From the NCBI GenBank assembly GCA_014529385.2, contig CM043942.1:563001-627000 (forward strand): DNA of 64,000 nucleotides, written 5' to 3'. The stretch comes from Adiantum capillus-veneris. Its lineage: Eukaryota > Streptophyta > Polypodiopsida > Polypodiales > Pteridaceae. The notes under the pieces are model-generated. The model did no database searches, was not told the origin of the DNA, and saw only the letters and a program-made list of their open reading frames with translations. Within the stretch, counting starts at the first letter, position 1; every line of letters starts with the position of its first letter. Of this stretch, positions 24,006 to 36,927 are shown piece after piece. The translations under genes were made by a program, and so were the position numbers.

Positions 24006-25504
24006 CTTCTCTTGCTTTTATTGGAGATGGAGAGAGAGAGAGAAACCTTGCCTCGGCTCTCCTCGCCTTGGTTCCTCTTTTCCTCCTCGCCCTGGTCCTC
24101 CTCGTTAACTCTTGCCAACACGCATGCAAAAAGAGCCCTATATATAAAGTGCCCCCTCCCTTCGCAACGACGGCGCCGTCGTTGCTAGGGAGGCATTAAA
24201 TTCCCCCTGCTGATGTGGCATTTCCGTAGTCCGGCCTGCATGAAATGCACCGCCACTAGTCTCAAATGGAGTGCCCTCGTGAGCCTCGGAAAATATGCTT
24301 CATCGTCGGCATCATCCGATGCCTTCCCCGGCTTGCGCAAACAGTTCTTGCCCTGCACAGCTACTCGCGGCCTTCGCCATCGCCTCCTTTTCTTTTTCTT
24401 GCTTTCACACGCAATTTTTCCTTAATTGGGTGCCCACGCCCCCCCTCTTTAAGAAATGGCGGGGCGGCCTTTAGATTATGGCTTATGGGCGGCCTTATTA
24501 TTTGGCCTTTCTATGCACTAAGACTAGTGTTCTCAAGACGACCCCGGAAAACCTTGGGTCCCCATTGCCACCCCATTGCCCCTTTTCTACTTTGGTATAA
24601 GGGGTTTGGATGTCAAAGGCTGGGAGGATTTGGATTTGATCTCACGATCTCGACGTACCATGGATCACTTTTACCAACCGGCCTAGTAGCCCTAGGGTAG
24701 CCATTTGAAGGGCATCACTTTTGGTATACATGCAGGCCAAGGAAATACCAAGCACAACATTTTTCTCCAACAAGCCTTGACTAACAATATCTTTGAGAAT
24801 CTTATTGCCCATAATAGCATCCCGATTAACGCCAAAATTACCCAGCTCGCAGTGCCGACAATTGTCATTGGCCTCAAGCCTTATTATCTGATTAAGCGGA
24901 ACTTTGTCTGACAAGCCGTAAATCCCTGTAGACCTCTCAAGCTGCATAAAATGCATACAAACCCTGCTGAGGCTATAAAAATCCCAGATGACACTCCGAT
25001 CGAGCAGACCAAATTTGTACGGAGCCGGTCCCCGGTGAATCTTTAACGGCTAATATCTTGGCGACCGAGACTCCGATCACTAATCTAAAAAGACCGACGC
25101 GCTCCATGAAGTGAGCACTTCAGGCCCGTGCATTCATTTCAATTATGTTACCTTAGCTGCAGTTGCCCAATCCGGTACGGATCTGCAATCGACTTGAACT
25201 TCAAACTGCCATAACTTCTTCACCGTATCTCCAATCGACGAGCCGTAAAGATAGCCCGGTAGAGCACTTTAAGCACTACAGTTCTAAATCATAAACTCCC
25301 ATTTGTGCTCACTTCAAGCATAGTCCTTTTTAGCATCATTAAGGCATCAATTGGACCTGTTAAGTCGCATCTGACATACATTAATCATTAAACTTGACAT
25401 GTTATCAAGCCCTGATCACTGACCATTAATCAAGTAAGCTTTGAATAAGCTTGATGTATATTTTTTTGGCATATTTCTTAGCATGGGAGCGGAGCTGCAC
25501 AACA
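23157..25504 (-). repeat. Element A left (3') LTR, truncated
   Basis: Matches the right LTR from 'GTCACTT(G/A)GATCAT' (23,157 here, about 28,536 there) to the end GGAGCGGAGCTGCA at 25,504. The outermost 170 bases, including the TGTCGGGGGATATG terminus, are missing. It contains a GA microsatellite (23,912-24,003) and, on the minus strand, a TATATATA box at about 24,137-24,147. Confidence 0.8.
23912..24003. repeat. (GA)n microsatellite in LTR A
   Basis: About 46 GA units. The same site in the right LTR (29,376-29,481) carries about 53 units. It generates spurious Arg-Glu or Ser-Leu open frames in several directions. Confidence 0.95.
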
Positions 25505-25519
25505 TCCACCCCCTCTGAA
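25505..25519 (-). other. Polypurine tract of element A
   Basis: On the minus strand CAGAGGGGGTGGA lies directly before the left LTR. The following 30 bases (to about 25,550) match the corresponding site of element B at 41,463-41,505 almost base for base. Confidence 0.8.
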
Positions 25520-25550
25520 CCTGCACAGCCTCCGGTCTGTGCCAACTGCA

Positions 25551-26095
25551 CTTCAATCTGCATCTGCTTTAGGTACCTTAAGCTCCTTACCTATCATCAG
25601 ACTCACGTAACTAATAAACATATGAAAAAAAGTGAGAGAAGGCTTATACCCTATCATCAATTGTCTAGATTAATCATTAGGTAGTTGTCCATCAAAAATC
25701 CGTGAACTGTATCTGTCGTATCTTCAAAGCATTCAATCATGGATAACTTGTTTAGTGAACCCCGCCAGAGTCAAGTGCTCCAGTTAATGATTCACACGGC
25801 TTGACCATTAATCTCTCTTTAAGGAACCGTGTCAAGCTCAAGTATGCCTTACTCTGTCTGCACACGGAATGGCCGTCAAGTCCTTTACTTCAAGTTCTGT
25901 TAGCAAAACCAGCTCAAAAGATGTGAAGACACTTCATCAATTGTTCAAAGAAGTTAGCTAGAATCCAGCCATGTTATCTTATTGACTGCATAACCAAAAA
26001 CTCTTATGACTTAGCATAATCTAGAAAACAAAACTTTGTACCATGCAACCTGCTACAACAGATAACTGGTACTCTTCAAATCTGTATCTTGCACT
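25551..26095. other. Element A 3' untranslated interior
   Basis: Non-coding, with no motif I can name. It lies between the polypurine tract and the 3' end of the element A ORF. Confidence 0.5.
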
Positions 26096-28275
26096 TTAAT
26101 AGCCCCCGGGATCAAACAGGAAACCAATCAATTGCCCCACTGTGAGCATTCCTTGAAAAAATTTGGACCATCCTCCAGGATCATAGGGAATATACAATAA
26201 TTTCCAATCAGTAGAGCATAAACATACATTATCCCACAAATCTTCATGAACACCGCCTCGATCATATGGCATATACGTCAATTGCCCCGGACCATGCATA
26301 TATCTGTCACCTTCTGGGTCAAAAGCTAGCTCAAAATCTCCTACATCGTAGGGTAGCATCAGATTCCATATAGCATCAGGTAGTATCAGATACTGCCATA
26401 TCCCCTGTGCAATTGGCTCATCCAATTATTGATCATCAATCACAGGTAAAAGCATCGGCAGTTCACCTTCACTCTCATTAGTATTGGAATCCCAATCATG
26501 CGTATCTGAATACATCAAGTCTCTGGTAAAATCCTCTTCATTAGGCTCAAAAGATGCATTTGAAAACAATTCTCTATCTCGTAGAGGCTTAAAATCAAGT
26601 AGTATTTAACAACTGCATAAGTTCATCATTACTTGCATCTGAACAAACTTGCTCATGCATGAATATAGATTGATTGGTATCCTTAGCATCTGTGTTTGAG
26701 AATCCTTCCAAAGCTTCACCTAGTAAGCACATAAGATCTAGGTCCACCGCTTGAGAAGGTTCTTCCATCTTGCACATCTCAGGCTGCTGTAAACTAAGAT
26801 TTCTACATGTGACGTGCATACTAAATGCTTCTATGGTAAATTCCACTTTAAGTCTTGCACCTTCATCCAGATATCTTTGCACTTCTGTAGCACAAAGTTC
26901 AGCATGCACATTGAAAATTTCATCTACTGTGCTGTCTATATCATCGGCACAATGAAACCAATCATATTCATCAACAAGAGATTGCACTTCACTATGCACC
27001 CCCTCTAAATCAGCATCATCAAGTTCATGATAATCTTGCCATAGTGTGAGCCCTGTGTCGCAAATTCTTGCTAGAGAAGAAGTTTGCTCCCTCTCTAAAT
27101 CACCAGCAAATTCAGGATCAGTCTGCCAGATCGGTAGCTCTAGGTCACAGAAGCGTGTCAAAGGAGTATGCACCCCCTCTGAATCATCATAATCACGTTC
27201 AAGATCAATTTTCCAATTTGGTAGCTGTGCTTCACAAAAACTTGTCAATGAAGGAGTTTGCACCCCCTCTGAATCAACATTTTGCAGATCTTCAAGCACA
27301 TACTCTTGCTTAGTCAAGTCCTCAAAATCTGGTACACCCAAATTTGATAAATCTGGTATACCAAAATCCATGGTCTTGTTGCTCTCAACATCAGCCCTGC
27401 TTTGACCCATAATATTTGTATCATTAATCAACTCTTTGGCAAAACCTGTACCAGTAGCTTCAATCACCTCTATGGTAGAATCCGCACCAGAAACGTTTTT
27501 CTCTAATTCTGGTTCAGTAGCAAACGTATCAGTTGTAACTAAATCTTCTTGCATGTCTACATGAATATGACTGCACTCATTCACCTACACAATTTATTCT
27601 TGAAATTTAGCCAGTTCATTGTCTTGATCCCATGATTTATTTTCTTCCTGTACTATAGGTACATGTTCTTTGAAAAATTCACCCTGTGTAGTTTGAGGCT
27701 GTAGAGACTCACCGTCAAGGACTTCTACTTCATGCAAGGCATCTGCAAACCCCAACTTCTCATACACAGCTTTGACTATGTCTTCATCATTACCCTGTAA
27801 GAAGGTAGCATCATGTACAATAAACTCATCAATCACAGCTTCTAACTTTGATCGTACTTGTCCTCGGATATCTGCGTAGTCCAGTAGACTTGAACTCTGT
27901 TCTTGATAGATTTCATACTCCTCATAACGTGCTTGCACAATAGCTTCTTTGAAATACTCCCAGTCGTCTCTGCAAGATCTGGTAACCTCTTGAATCTGCT
28001 CCTTCACATTTGAACTCACTAACTGCTCAAAAGATCAATTCTTCTGGTATCCCTCTTAGCTTGGTCTCCATCTCATAGCACTCTAAGTATCCCTCTGGAT
28101 CGTATCCATCAAAGAGTCGTCTTTCATCGTATACTGCATCTAAAGGTGCATCCAAAACTTCATCCATTTGATTTTTCTTCTTTACGATCTCTATTTCAAT
28201 CAAAGATCCCTTGAACCAATTGAAGCATCTTTGAAAAATCTGGAACTGTTGACTTATCATCAAAACCGTTTGCAC
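26096..28275 (-). pseudogene. Element A ORF, unknown acidic repeat protein
   Basis: Unrecognised protein-coding region read from 28,275 down to 26,096 with frameshifts near 28,025 and 26,600 and stops at about 27,594 (TAA), 27,588 (TAG) and 26,427 (TAA). It is strongly acidic. Three features stand out. There is a motif (Y/F)-D-(P/R/V)-(G/E)-G, as in 'DGYDPEGY', 'AFDPEGDRY', 'PYDRGGVHED', 'PYDPGGW' and 'FLFDPGGY'. A repeat of about 45 residues occurs three times in 27,000-27,300 ('DSEGVQTPSLTSFC', 'DSEGVHTPLTRFC', then a weaker copy). Helical, charged sequence lies at the N-terminus ('RDDWEYFKEAIVQARYEEYEIYQEQ'). There is no zinc knuckle, protease or RT motif. It sits where gag should be. It may be a gag-like or accessory protein, but I cannot assign a function. 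Confidence 0.6.
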
Positions 28276-28340
28276 TTAATTCTACAATCATCTTCATTAT
28301 CTGCTCTAAATTCTCCATCTTTACCTCCCACCCCAGCTCG

Positions 28341-28360
28341 TTTCGCGTCGGGTTCACCAA
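28341..28360 (-). other. Primer-binding site of element A
   Basis: On the minus strand TTGGTGAACCCGACGCGAAA begins three bases after the LTR end (...CCCCCGACA-TCT). It nearly equals the site of element B (TTGGTGAAACCGACGTGAA). I cannot name the tRNA with confidence. Confidence 0.7.
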
Positions 28361-28363
28361 AGA

Positions 28364-30051
<1,688 letters not shown>

Positions 30052-31619
30052 TGTAACATTTAATGGCCTAAAATCTTATGTGTAGCGGAATTTAGCATGA
30101 ACATAGTGGGCATTTCATTAGAATAGATTCCTAATGAGAATTACAAGAGTGCTTGGGTGTAGAGAGCAACAAAAAGCATAACACCTAGTTAGATAGCATC
30201 GACAATACTTTCAAAAGAGAGAGCAATTAAGCTATTGACAACAGTTGAGGACCGGATTTGCATGGAGCCGGTCCCCCCTCCAAAAGGCTTTGTATTATGG
30301 TTTCTCCCATCAAGAGCGACATTGTACAATACAATTCTTTGTGTTCCTTCAAGACTAGCTAGTGCAATGAAGATGGAAGCTTCATACACCAAGCAAAACA
30401 CTTAATCAAACACAACTTGAATTATCCCCGTTCTCAGACCCAAGACCTCACACACCTTCGAAGATGGTGAGAGCTAGCAGGGTATGAGAGTAGATTGAGA
30501 GGAAAAAGAAGTATCTTACGAGAAAGAAGTACATCTCCTCACATAACCACTCATATTAGCATAGCTTAGCTTAGTAATTAGCTTGGTAGAGAAGATGAGC
30601 ATGCATTGAAGCTTGGCTCTTGGTTGGATTTGCATCCACATGCCAAGAGAGTGTTGATGTAGGCTTCTATCTCACAAGCTTGGAGTAGGTGATGAGCTCT
30701 CCATTAAAGCTTGGGAGGAGATAGAGTATTTTCCCTTCACACATGGTCAAGTGTGAGAGTGTGTGTGTGAATGCCAAGCAAAAATCAGCCCCCCCTCTCT
30801 CTTGGGCGAGCCCTAGCTACTAAATAAGTCTGGCTTTTGCCTCATTGGACCTCCCCAGGTCAAGCCAATAGGGATTAAGCAGCATAAGTGATAGCCTTTA
30901 GACATGTGTCCCCCTTTCCCCTTTTGTGAGAGCTTTAGGTAATTAAATAATTAAACTAAACTCTCATTGGACCCCTTTGCCTCCTGGCCAATAGGAATCA
31001 GGCAAGCCATGGGGCTCCTGAATGCTCATTGGACCCCTTGGGAGACTGCCCAATAGTCTTCTAGGAGACTTAATTCTCATTGGTTTCTTTTATTAAATGT
31101 TTTTAAATTAATTAAACTAGATTTACTCTAGCTTAATTCTCATTGGTCCACTTCAAGGGTCTTCCAATAGGAATTGGGCACACCTTGTGGGCATCTGGCC
31201 TAGGGAGCTGACATGTGTCCCTCATTCCCTTTGTGTAAAGGGAGCCTGTGTGTGTGTGTGTGGCTTTCTCTCTCATCCCCTAGCTTTGGGGCTCGCCCCC
31301 TCCCATGTAGGGATGTAGAAAGACTTTTTGGGCACACACTAAGCATCCAATTTTCCCTAGGGTTGACCTTTGGACACTACCTTTGAATTTTGGAACCTTA
31401 GCATTTTGGAAGTCTTAATGGGCTGAACCTTAGGGTCTTTTTGGCCCATTGTTTCACATGGCTCTTTTGCAGATGGCCCCCCCTTTGGATCCCTACTGTG
31501 GCCGGTCTGCTAACTTAACCAATATTCTAGCTTTTTCTCCCTTGGCACTTCCCCACATTAAATGATCAGTTTAATATGAGAAAATCATTTAGGAGAATTA
31601 GATATTGATTATTATGACA
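30052..31619 (-). repeat. Element E 3' LTR (left)
   Basis: 1,568 bp. In plus-strand reading TGTAACATTTAATGG...ATTATTATGACA, so in element orientation TGTCATAAT...TTACA. It carries a cluster of inverted CCAAT boxes. Confidence 0.96.
30843..31168. promoter_or_regulatory. Array of paired inverted CCAAT boxes in LTR E
   Basis: CATTGG at 30,843, 30,965, 31,027, 31,078 and 31,141, each except the fourth followed 16-18 bases later by CCAAT (30,865, 30,988, 31,050, 31,164). In three of the pairs CCAAT is extended to CCAATAGG or CCAATAGT. The array recurs in the other LTR about 7.3 kb to the right. CCAAT is the core bound by NF-Y, so an enhancer role in U3 is plausible but inferred. Confidence 0.6.
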
Positions 31620-31633
31620 TTACCTCTCTCTTG
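31620..31633 (-). other. Polypurine tract of element E
   Basis: On the minus strand AAGAGAGAGGTAA directly precedes the 3' LTR start TGTCATAAT. Confidence 0.8.
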
Positions 31634-31977
31634 AAATCATAGTCGTCCTCGACTATGGTGTAGAGAAGATAAAGCATATGCATGAGTCCTTTTCTTAGCG
31701 GGTAGAGGATCCCTATGTTACCCTACGACATCATTCCATAATGGATGACTAGTCCATTTGGCGCTTGAGAGCCTGAGGCTGCCGCAAGCATGTCTGCACA
31801 TTAGTCCTATCAATCTTCCATAGTAGAGTGACAAGCTCTACTTTGGTGTTTGGGAGACGTCGTCCCCGCAAACTTGATCTAAGCATGCATACTACTTCAT
31901 TTTTGTGCACAAATAAAGAAAAAGAGAGTCTTATAAGACAAAAATTTTTGTTCATTTTTAACATTTCGTACATTTGC

Positions 31978-34900
31978 TTACTCTTGGGAAGCATTGTAAG
32001 CATTGACAAGGTTTAGGTTATCCTTTAATTGTATGCCTTGCATCCATCTAGCATCTTCAAAAGGATAATTCTTAAACTTAATAAGATATCGTCGGATAGT
32101 CTTACCGCCTCTTAATACCTTGTCTTCATGTCGGAGAATGGACTCGGGCTGCAGCACCTCCTCGTGGTCCTCGATCTCCGGTGGGTCTTCAATAGTTGGT
32201 TCTTGAGGTGGCTCTCCTTTGTAAGGCTTTAAGAGGCTCACATGAAAAGCATTGTGTATGAGCCAATGATTGGGCAACTTAAGTTGATAGGCCATCTCAT
32301 TGATTGGCCTAAGAATCTGGAAGGGACCATAATACCTTTTTGCTAGTTTAGCATAGTACTTTTGGTGGCCCGTAGGATTCTTGCCCGTCGTGTGCCTTAA
32401 TCGAGCCTTAGGAAACTTTAACAAGACCCAATCGTTTTCTTTAAAGGCTTGGGCTCTTCTGTGCTTGTCAACAGCAGCCTTTTGCCTTTGCTGTGAGATA
32501 GAGATAGCATCCTTAATCTTTTGGAAAGATTCTTGTAGGTCTCGGCTATACTCATCTGCAGCGAAGATCTTCCCATGTACCTTAAGTAGCAAGGGACTTT
32601 TTGATCTTCCCTCAATTACCTCGAAAGGTGCTTTTCCTGTAGAAGTATGTACAGTGTTATTGTAAGCATACTCTACTAAGGGTAAGTACTTCTCCCATTG
32701 GGATCTTTGATCTACTTCCGTTACATAGGCTTTTAGTAGATCGAGAATAGTTAGGTTAGCTATTTCACTTTGGCCATCAGTTTGTGGGTGATAGGCCGAA
32801 GAGAAGTTTAGCCTTGTTCCTAAATTCTCAAAGAGACCCTTCCAGAAATTACTGGTCATTCTAGGATCTCTATCCGACACTATGGACATTGGCAAGCCAT
32901 GGTACTTGAAAATTTGTGAAATGAAGAGGGTTGCCATTTGATGGGCTTTGATAGTCTTTTTGACAGGTATAAAATGAGCTTGTTTACTAAACATGTCTAC
33001 TATCGTCCATATTCCTGTATTCCCATGGATAGACTTAGGCAATCCAAAGATAAAATCCATGGATATGCTCTCCCACGGTGAATTAGGGATTGGCAAGGGT
33101 TGAAGCAATCCAAGTTGCTTCCCTCTATCAAATTTTGTCTTTTGACATACCACACATTTGGAAACATACTCGTGTATGTTCACTTTTATGGTAGGCCAAT
33201 AGAAATATGTTTCAATTCCCTTTAGGGTAGACTGAATCCCTCTATGCCCTGCATATGGGGGAGCATGAGATTCATACATTACTTTCTCACGTAGTGAGTT
33301 AGTAACACATAGTCTATTGCCATAGAGAAGATAACCATCTTGTAAAGTAAATGGTTCTTCTTTCTTCCCTAATGCAAGGGCTGAAATCACATCTCTAAAA
33401 TCGGGATCAATAGCATACTCATCTATCATTGAAGATAGATCATTGTGAGTTGCTATGGAAACCGCATTCACTCTCGGGCGTCTTGAGAGTGCATCGGCTA
33501 CTTGATTATGCTTGCCAGCAATGTGAGCAATATGAAAATGAAATTGCGAAAGGAAATTTGCCCACCTCATTTGTTTGTCGGAGAGCTTGGTCTGCGTCAT
33601 GAAGTACTTAAGACTTTGGTGATCCGTTCGCAGAATGAAAGGAGTCCCCAATAAATAGTGCTTCCATGAGTCTAAGGCATGTAGAACTGCAAGGAGTTCT
33701 TTTTCGTATATGCCTAGAGCTTGCTCAACAGGGTCGAGCCTTCGACTCTCATAGCCTATGGCGTGCCCTTCTTGGAGCAGAACAGCCCCAAGGCAATCAC
33801 CACAAGCATCACATTGGACCTCAAATGGTTTTGAGAGATCCGGTAGTGTAAGCACAGGTTGAGAGATAAGCTTTTCTTTAAGCTTTTCGAAAGCATTGTT
33901 CTCCTTAGCAGACCACGTATACCTAACATTTTTCTTTGTTAGGTCATGTAATGGTCCCGCAATTTGTGAGAACTTTTCTATGAAGCGTCTATAGTATGCA
34001 CACATACCTATAAAGCTTCTTAGTTCATGAAGATTCCTTGGTTTAGGCCATCCTTTTATTACCTCTAACTTGGATGGATCCATTTGGATTCCATCTCTAG
34101 AGATAATGTGACCTAAATATTGAATCTCTTGCAAGAAAAATTCACTTTTCTTTCGATTAACATAAAGTTTATTCTCTCTTAAAACTTGAAATATTACCTG
34201 GAGGTGTTGCTTGTGTTCGTCCAATGAATTAGAGTAGATGATAATATCATCAAAGAACACTCCAGTGAAGGTTCGATGAGGCCTGAATAGCTTCTCCATC
34301 AAGCGGTTGAATGTGGCTGGTGCATTAGTCAAGCCAAAAGGCATGACAATGTATTCGTAAAGACCAAATGTAGTACGAAATGCGGTCTTTACAATGTCTT
34401 GATCAACTATCCTTATTTGATGGTAGCCACTTTTTAGGTCAATCCTACTGAAGTAGGTCGATCCTTGTAGCTTATCAAATAGGTCTTCTACCCGTGGAAC
34501 GGGAAACCTATTCTTGATAGTGATCCTATTTAGTGCTCTATAGTCGACACACATACGATATGTGCCGTCTTTCTTTTGCACTAATAGCACAGGTGAGAAA
34601 AATGGAGATGAGCTAGGCCTAACCATGCCCTTCTCAACTAAGTCATGCACTTGCCGCATAATCTCCTCTTGTTGAGCTTGAGAAACTCTATAAGGAGGTT
34701 TGTTAGGCGGTGAACTTCCTGGAAGAAGTTCAATTGCATGGTCGTCATTACCTCGTTTAGGAGGTAGCTCACAAGGGATGTCGTCAATAAAGACATCTTG
34801 AAACCCCTTGAGAAAATTGGATAACTCTAATTCCTTTTGGTTGCTTTTATTTTCTTTTGCTAAAGCATTAGGTTCATTTTGAGAATCTTTAACAAAAATC

Positions 34901-36927
34901 ATGTACACGGAAATAGAGCTCTTTATTGACTTGTTGAAAGCTGGTGTATGTACAATGGGGATGGTGTTACCCATCTCCCTAGCATCTATATACATGTCCT
35001 TTTCCCTGAACTTAAAGGAGATTCTCCTTTCAGGAAATTTAACATGGGCAGCCAGGCGGTCAAACCATGGTGCCCCTAGGATTACATCCTCATGCTTGAG
35101 AGGAGAGATAAAGAAGTCCTCTTTGTCCACATAGCCTTGTACATGAAGCCTCAATTTCCCGATTAAGGGAGTGACTGAAGCTTCTTGCCCCTTGAAGGCA
35201 CTGTCTGCGGGTAGGATATCTCCCATCTCGTAGGATTGTATGCCTAGCTTGGTGGCTAACTCCATAGATATGAAATTGTGAGTAGAACCAGGGTCAAAGA
35301 GAATAAAAGCATCATGTTCTCTTACCTTTCCCCAAGCATGGCATAGAGGAGATCCTTTATGGTGAGTTTGATGAATCTCCTCCTCTTGGATTTCAACCAA
35401 AGAAGCTCTAGGAGGATCTTGGCGGTTGTTCTTTTGGGGACAAGCGCGGTACGCATGCCCTTGTTCACCGCACTTGAAACACCGGTTATCTTTACGATAA
35501 CGCTCAAGCTCTTCAGGAGAGAGTTTATTCTTTCCTTTGTAAACTCCCTTCTCTTTAGCTTTGTTGGAATTGCCCTTAGGAGACTTTTGGACATTGTCCT
35601 TCCCCTTAGGCTCATTGGAACCCTTGTTTTCCGGGGGCTTATTATTTCTTTTACCCCCCGTTTGGAAATTGATTCGCGAGGCCACCATAGTATGGTGTAT
35701 TACCGCCGATATGGTACGTGGCCTTTGGGAGTTGACATACTCCGCCATTTCTTCGGTTAAGCCCGCACAAAATTGTTGCTTTTGCTCTCCAAAATCCAAC
35801 TTTTTGAAGACAGTGGCTTTGAGTTCTAGGTCCCAAAACTTGTCTACATATTTGTGGATGGATTCATTGGGAGAGAGCTTTAAGCTTCGCCATTCGGTGA
35901 GTACTTTGTCTTTGGCATCGGTGGCCAAAAACTGCTTCATAATGGAAGCTCTTAAAGCCTTCCATGTTCGTGGAGCTTCACCGTTGGCTCGTAGGCTAGA
36001 CCACCATTGTCTGGCGGACTTTTGAAAGTGCATAGCTACATGGCGTATCTTAGAGGACTCCGTGAAGCCCTCATCACCAAACGCCGCATCGAATTGCTGG
36101 ATAAAGGCCAAAACTTTGTCTGTAGCACCGAAGGTGCCATCATAGGTAAGGAAAGAGATGCTCTTCCCTCCCTCTTTGAATTTCTTTAGCTTGGACGACC
36201 TCTTCCATGCGGCATAGGATTTCCTATGGCCTCTTCTTTTTGATGGTTCAAAAGTTGCACCATCACTTTCTTCAGAAGATGAAGAATTTGAAGAAGGTGG
36301 AGAAGAGGGTGACCTCTTTCTCGCCTTTTTCTTGTCTTGATCTTTTTCGTCTTCACCATAGCTTTCATAAGAGGAAGAGGATGAAGAAGATGGAGAAGAG
36401 GGTGTCCTCTTTCTCGCCTTTTTCTTCTCTTGCTTTTTATCATCCCTCTTTGAATTATGGCATGGAGAAGAGTGTGATGGTCTTCTCCGCTTTGGTGGTG
36501 ATGGAGAGCGTTTAGCCCGCCATCTTCGTGGAGCCATCTCCGCCGAGGTGGCGGGAGACTCGCTTCTTTCTCGTTCCTTCGGTGGAGGCTCTTGAGTTCT
36601 CCTTTGGGAAGGAGATGCATCATCAAGAAGTAAGTTCTTGAGCCCTTCATATGGATTCTCTTCTTCTTCCCGAATCGGAGAGAGACCTCTTTTGGTAGTC
36701 TCACAAGGAGGCTTCCTAGGTGTTCTCTCGTCATGGTGATGAGCTTGGAGAATCCCGTGAGCACGGAGCTGCCGTTGCACTTCACTTTGGAGAGATGGAT
36801 TGCCCATGGCTTGTTGAAGCCTAGAAACAAGATAATTAACAAGCATTGAAGCATCATTAGTAGCTTGCTCATGAGCAAAATCAAAGTTATCAACATTAAT
36901 TTCACTCTCTTTAATATTGTCAGCCAT
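31978..36927 (-). CDS. Gag-Pol polyprotein, chromodomain Gypsy
   Basis: An intact 1,649-residue polyprotein from ATG 36,927 (M-A-D-N-I-K-E-S). Order with approximate residues: N-terminal segment with two 'KKKARKR(T/S)PSSP' Ser/Arg blocks (160-240); Retrotrans_gag capsid (250-410); CCHC zinc knuckle 'CFKCGEQGHAYRACP' (481); aspartic protease 'LFDPGSTHNF' with 'VILGAPWF' (542-625); RT with 'CVDYRALN' and 'VFFDDIIIYS' (770-940); RNase H 'CDACGDCLGAVL', 'EKELLAVLHAL' and 'TDHQSLKY' (1,037-1,130); H2C2 finger (1,219-1,260); integrase with Asp in 'MDFIFGLP', Asp in 'VSDRDPRM' and Glu in 'DGQSEIAN' (1,290-1,450); and a C-terminal chromodomain-like end 'YLIKFKNYPFEDARW' (1,590-1,645). The protease has D-P-G instead of D-S/T-G, known in other Gypsy elements. 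All catalytic residues I can check are present. Confidence 0.97.
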   Translation of the reverse strand: MADNIKESEINVDNFDFAHEQATNDASMLVNYLVSRLQQAMGNPSLQSEVQRQLRAHGILQAHHHDERTPRKPPCETTKRGLSPIREEEENPYEGLKNLLLDDASPSQRRTQEPPPKERERSESPATSAEMAPRRWRAKRSPSPPKRRRPSHSSPCHNSKRDDKKQEKKKARKRTPSSPSSSSSSSYESYGEDEKDQDKKKARKRSPSSPPSSNSSSSEESDGATFEPSKRRGHRKSYAAWKRSSKLKKFKEGGKSISFLTYDGTFGATDKVLAFIQQFDAAFGDEGFTESSKIRHVAMHFQKSARQWWSSLRANGEAPRTWKALRASIMKQFLATDAKDKVLTEWRSLKLSPNESIHKYVDKFWDLELKATVFKKLDFGEQKQQFCAGLTEEMAEYVNSQRPRTISAVIHHTMVASRINFQTGGKRNNKPPENKGSNEPKGKDNVQKSPKGNSNKAKEKGVYKGKNKLSPEELERYRKDNRCFKCGEQGHAYRACPQKNNRQDPPRASLVEIQEEEIHQTHHKGSPLCHAWGKVREHDAFILFDPGSTHNFISMELATKLGIQSYEMGDILPADSAFKGQEASVTPLIGKLRLHVQGYVDKEDFFISPLKHEDVILGAPWFDRLAAHVKFPERRISFKFREKDMYIDAREMGNTIPIVHTPAFNKSIKSSISVYMIFVKDSQNEPNALAKENKSNQKELELSNFLKGFQDVFIDDIPCELPPKRGNDDHAIELLPGSSPPNKPPYRVSQAQQEEIMRQVHDLVEKGMVRPSSSPFFSPVLLVQKKDGTYRMCVDYRALNRITIKNRFPVPRVEDLFDKLQGSTYFSRIDLKSGYHQIRIVDQDIVKTAFRTTFGLYEYIVMPFGLTNAPATFNRLMEKLFRPHRTFTGVFFDDIIIYSNSLDEHKQHLQVIFQVLRENKLYVNRKKSEFFLQEIQYLGHIISRDGIQMDPSKLEVIKGWPKPRNLHELRSFIGMCAYYRRFIEKFSQIAGPLHDLTKKNVRYTWSAKENNAFEKLKEKLISQPVLTLPDLSKPFEVQCDACGDCLGAVLLQEGHAIGYESRRLDPVEQALGIYEKELLAVLHALDSWKHYLLGTPFILRTDHQSLKYFMTQTKLSDKQMRWANFLSQFHFHIAHIAGKHNQVADALSRRPRVNAVSIATHNDLSSMIDEYAIDPDFRDVISALALGKKEEPFTLQDGYLLYGNRLCVTNSLREKVMYESHAPPYAGHRGIQSTLKGIETYFYWPTIKVNIHEYVSKCVVCQKTKFDRGKQLGLLQPLPIPNSPWESISMDFIFGLPKSIHGNTGIWTIVDMFSKQAHFIPVKKTIKAHQMATLFISQIFKYHGLPMSIVSDRDPRMTSNFWKGLFENLGTRLNFSSAYHPQTDGQSEIANLTILDLLKAYVTEVDQRSQWEKYLPLVEYAYNNTVHTSTGKAPFEVIEGRSKSPLLLKVHGKIFAADEYSRDLQESFQKIKDAISISQQRQKAAVDKHRRAQAFKENDWVLLKFPKARLRHTTGKNPTGHQKYYAKLAKRYYGPFQILRPINEMAYQLKLPNHWLIHNAFHVSLLKPYKGEPPQEPTIEDPPEIEDHEEVLQPESILRHEDKVLRGGKTIRRYLIKFKNYPFEDARWMQGIQLKDNLNLVNAYNASQE

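Noticed and set aside
23249-24199. 316-codon plus-strand frame and several others across the GA run
   Set aside because: They exist only because (GA)n is open in most frames. The region is LTR A, and the frames are not shared in the sister LTR apart from the run.
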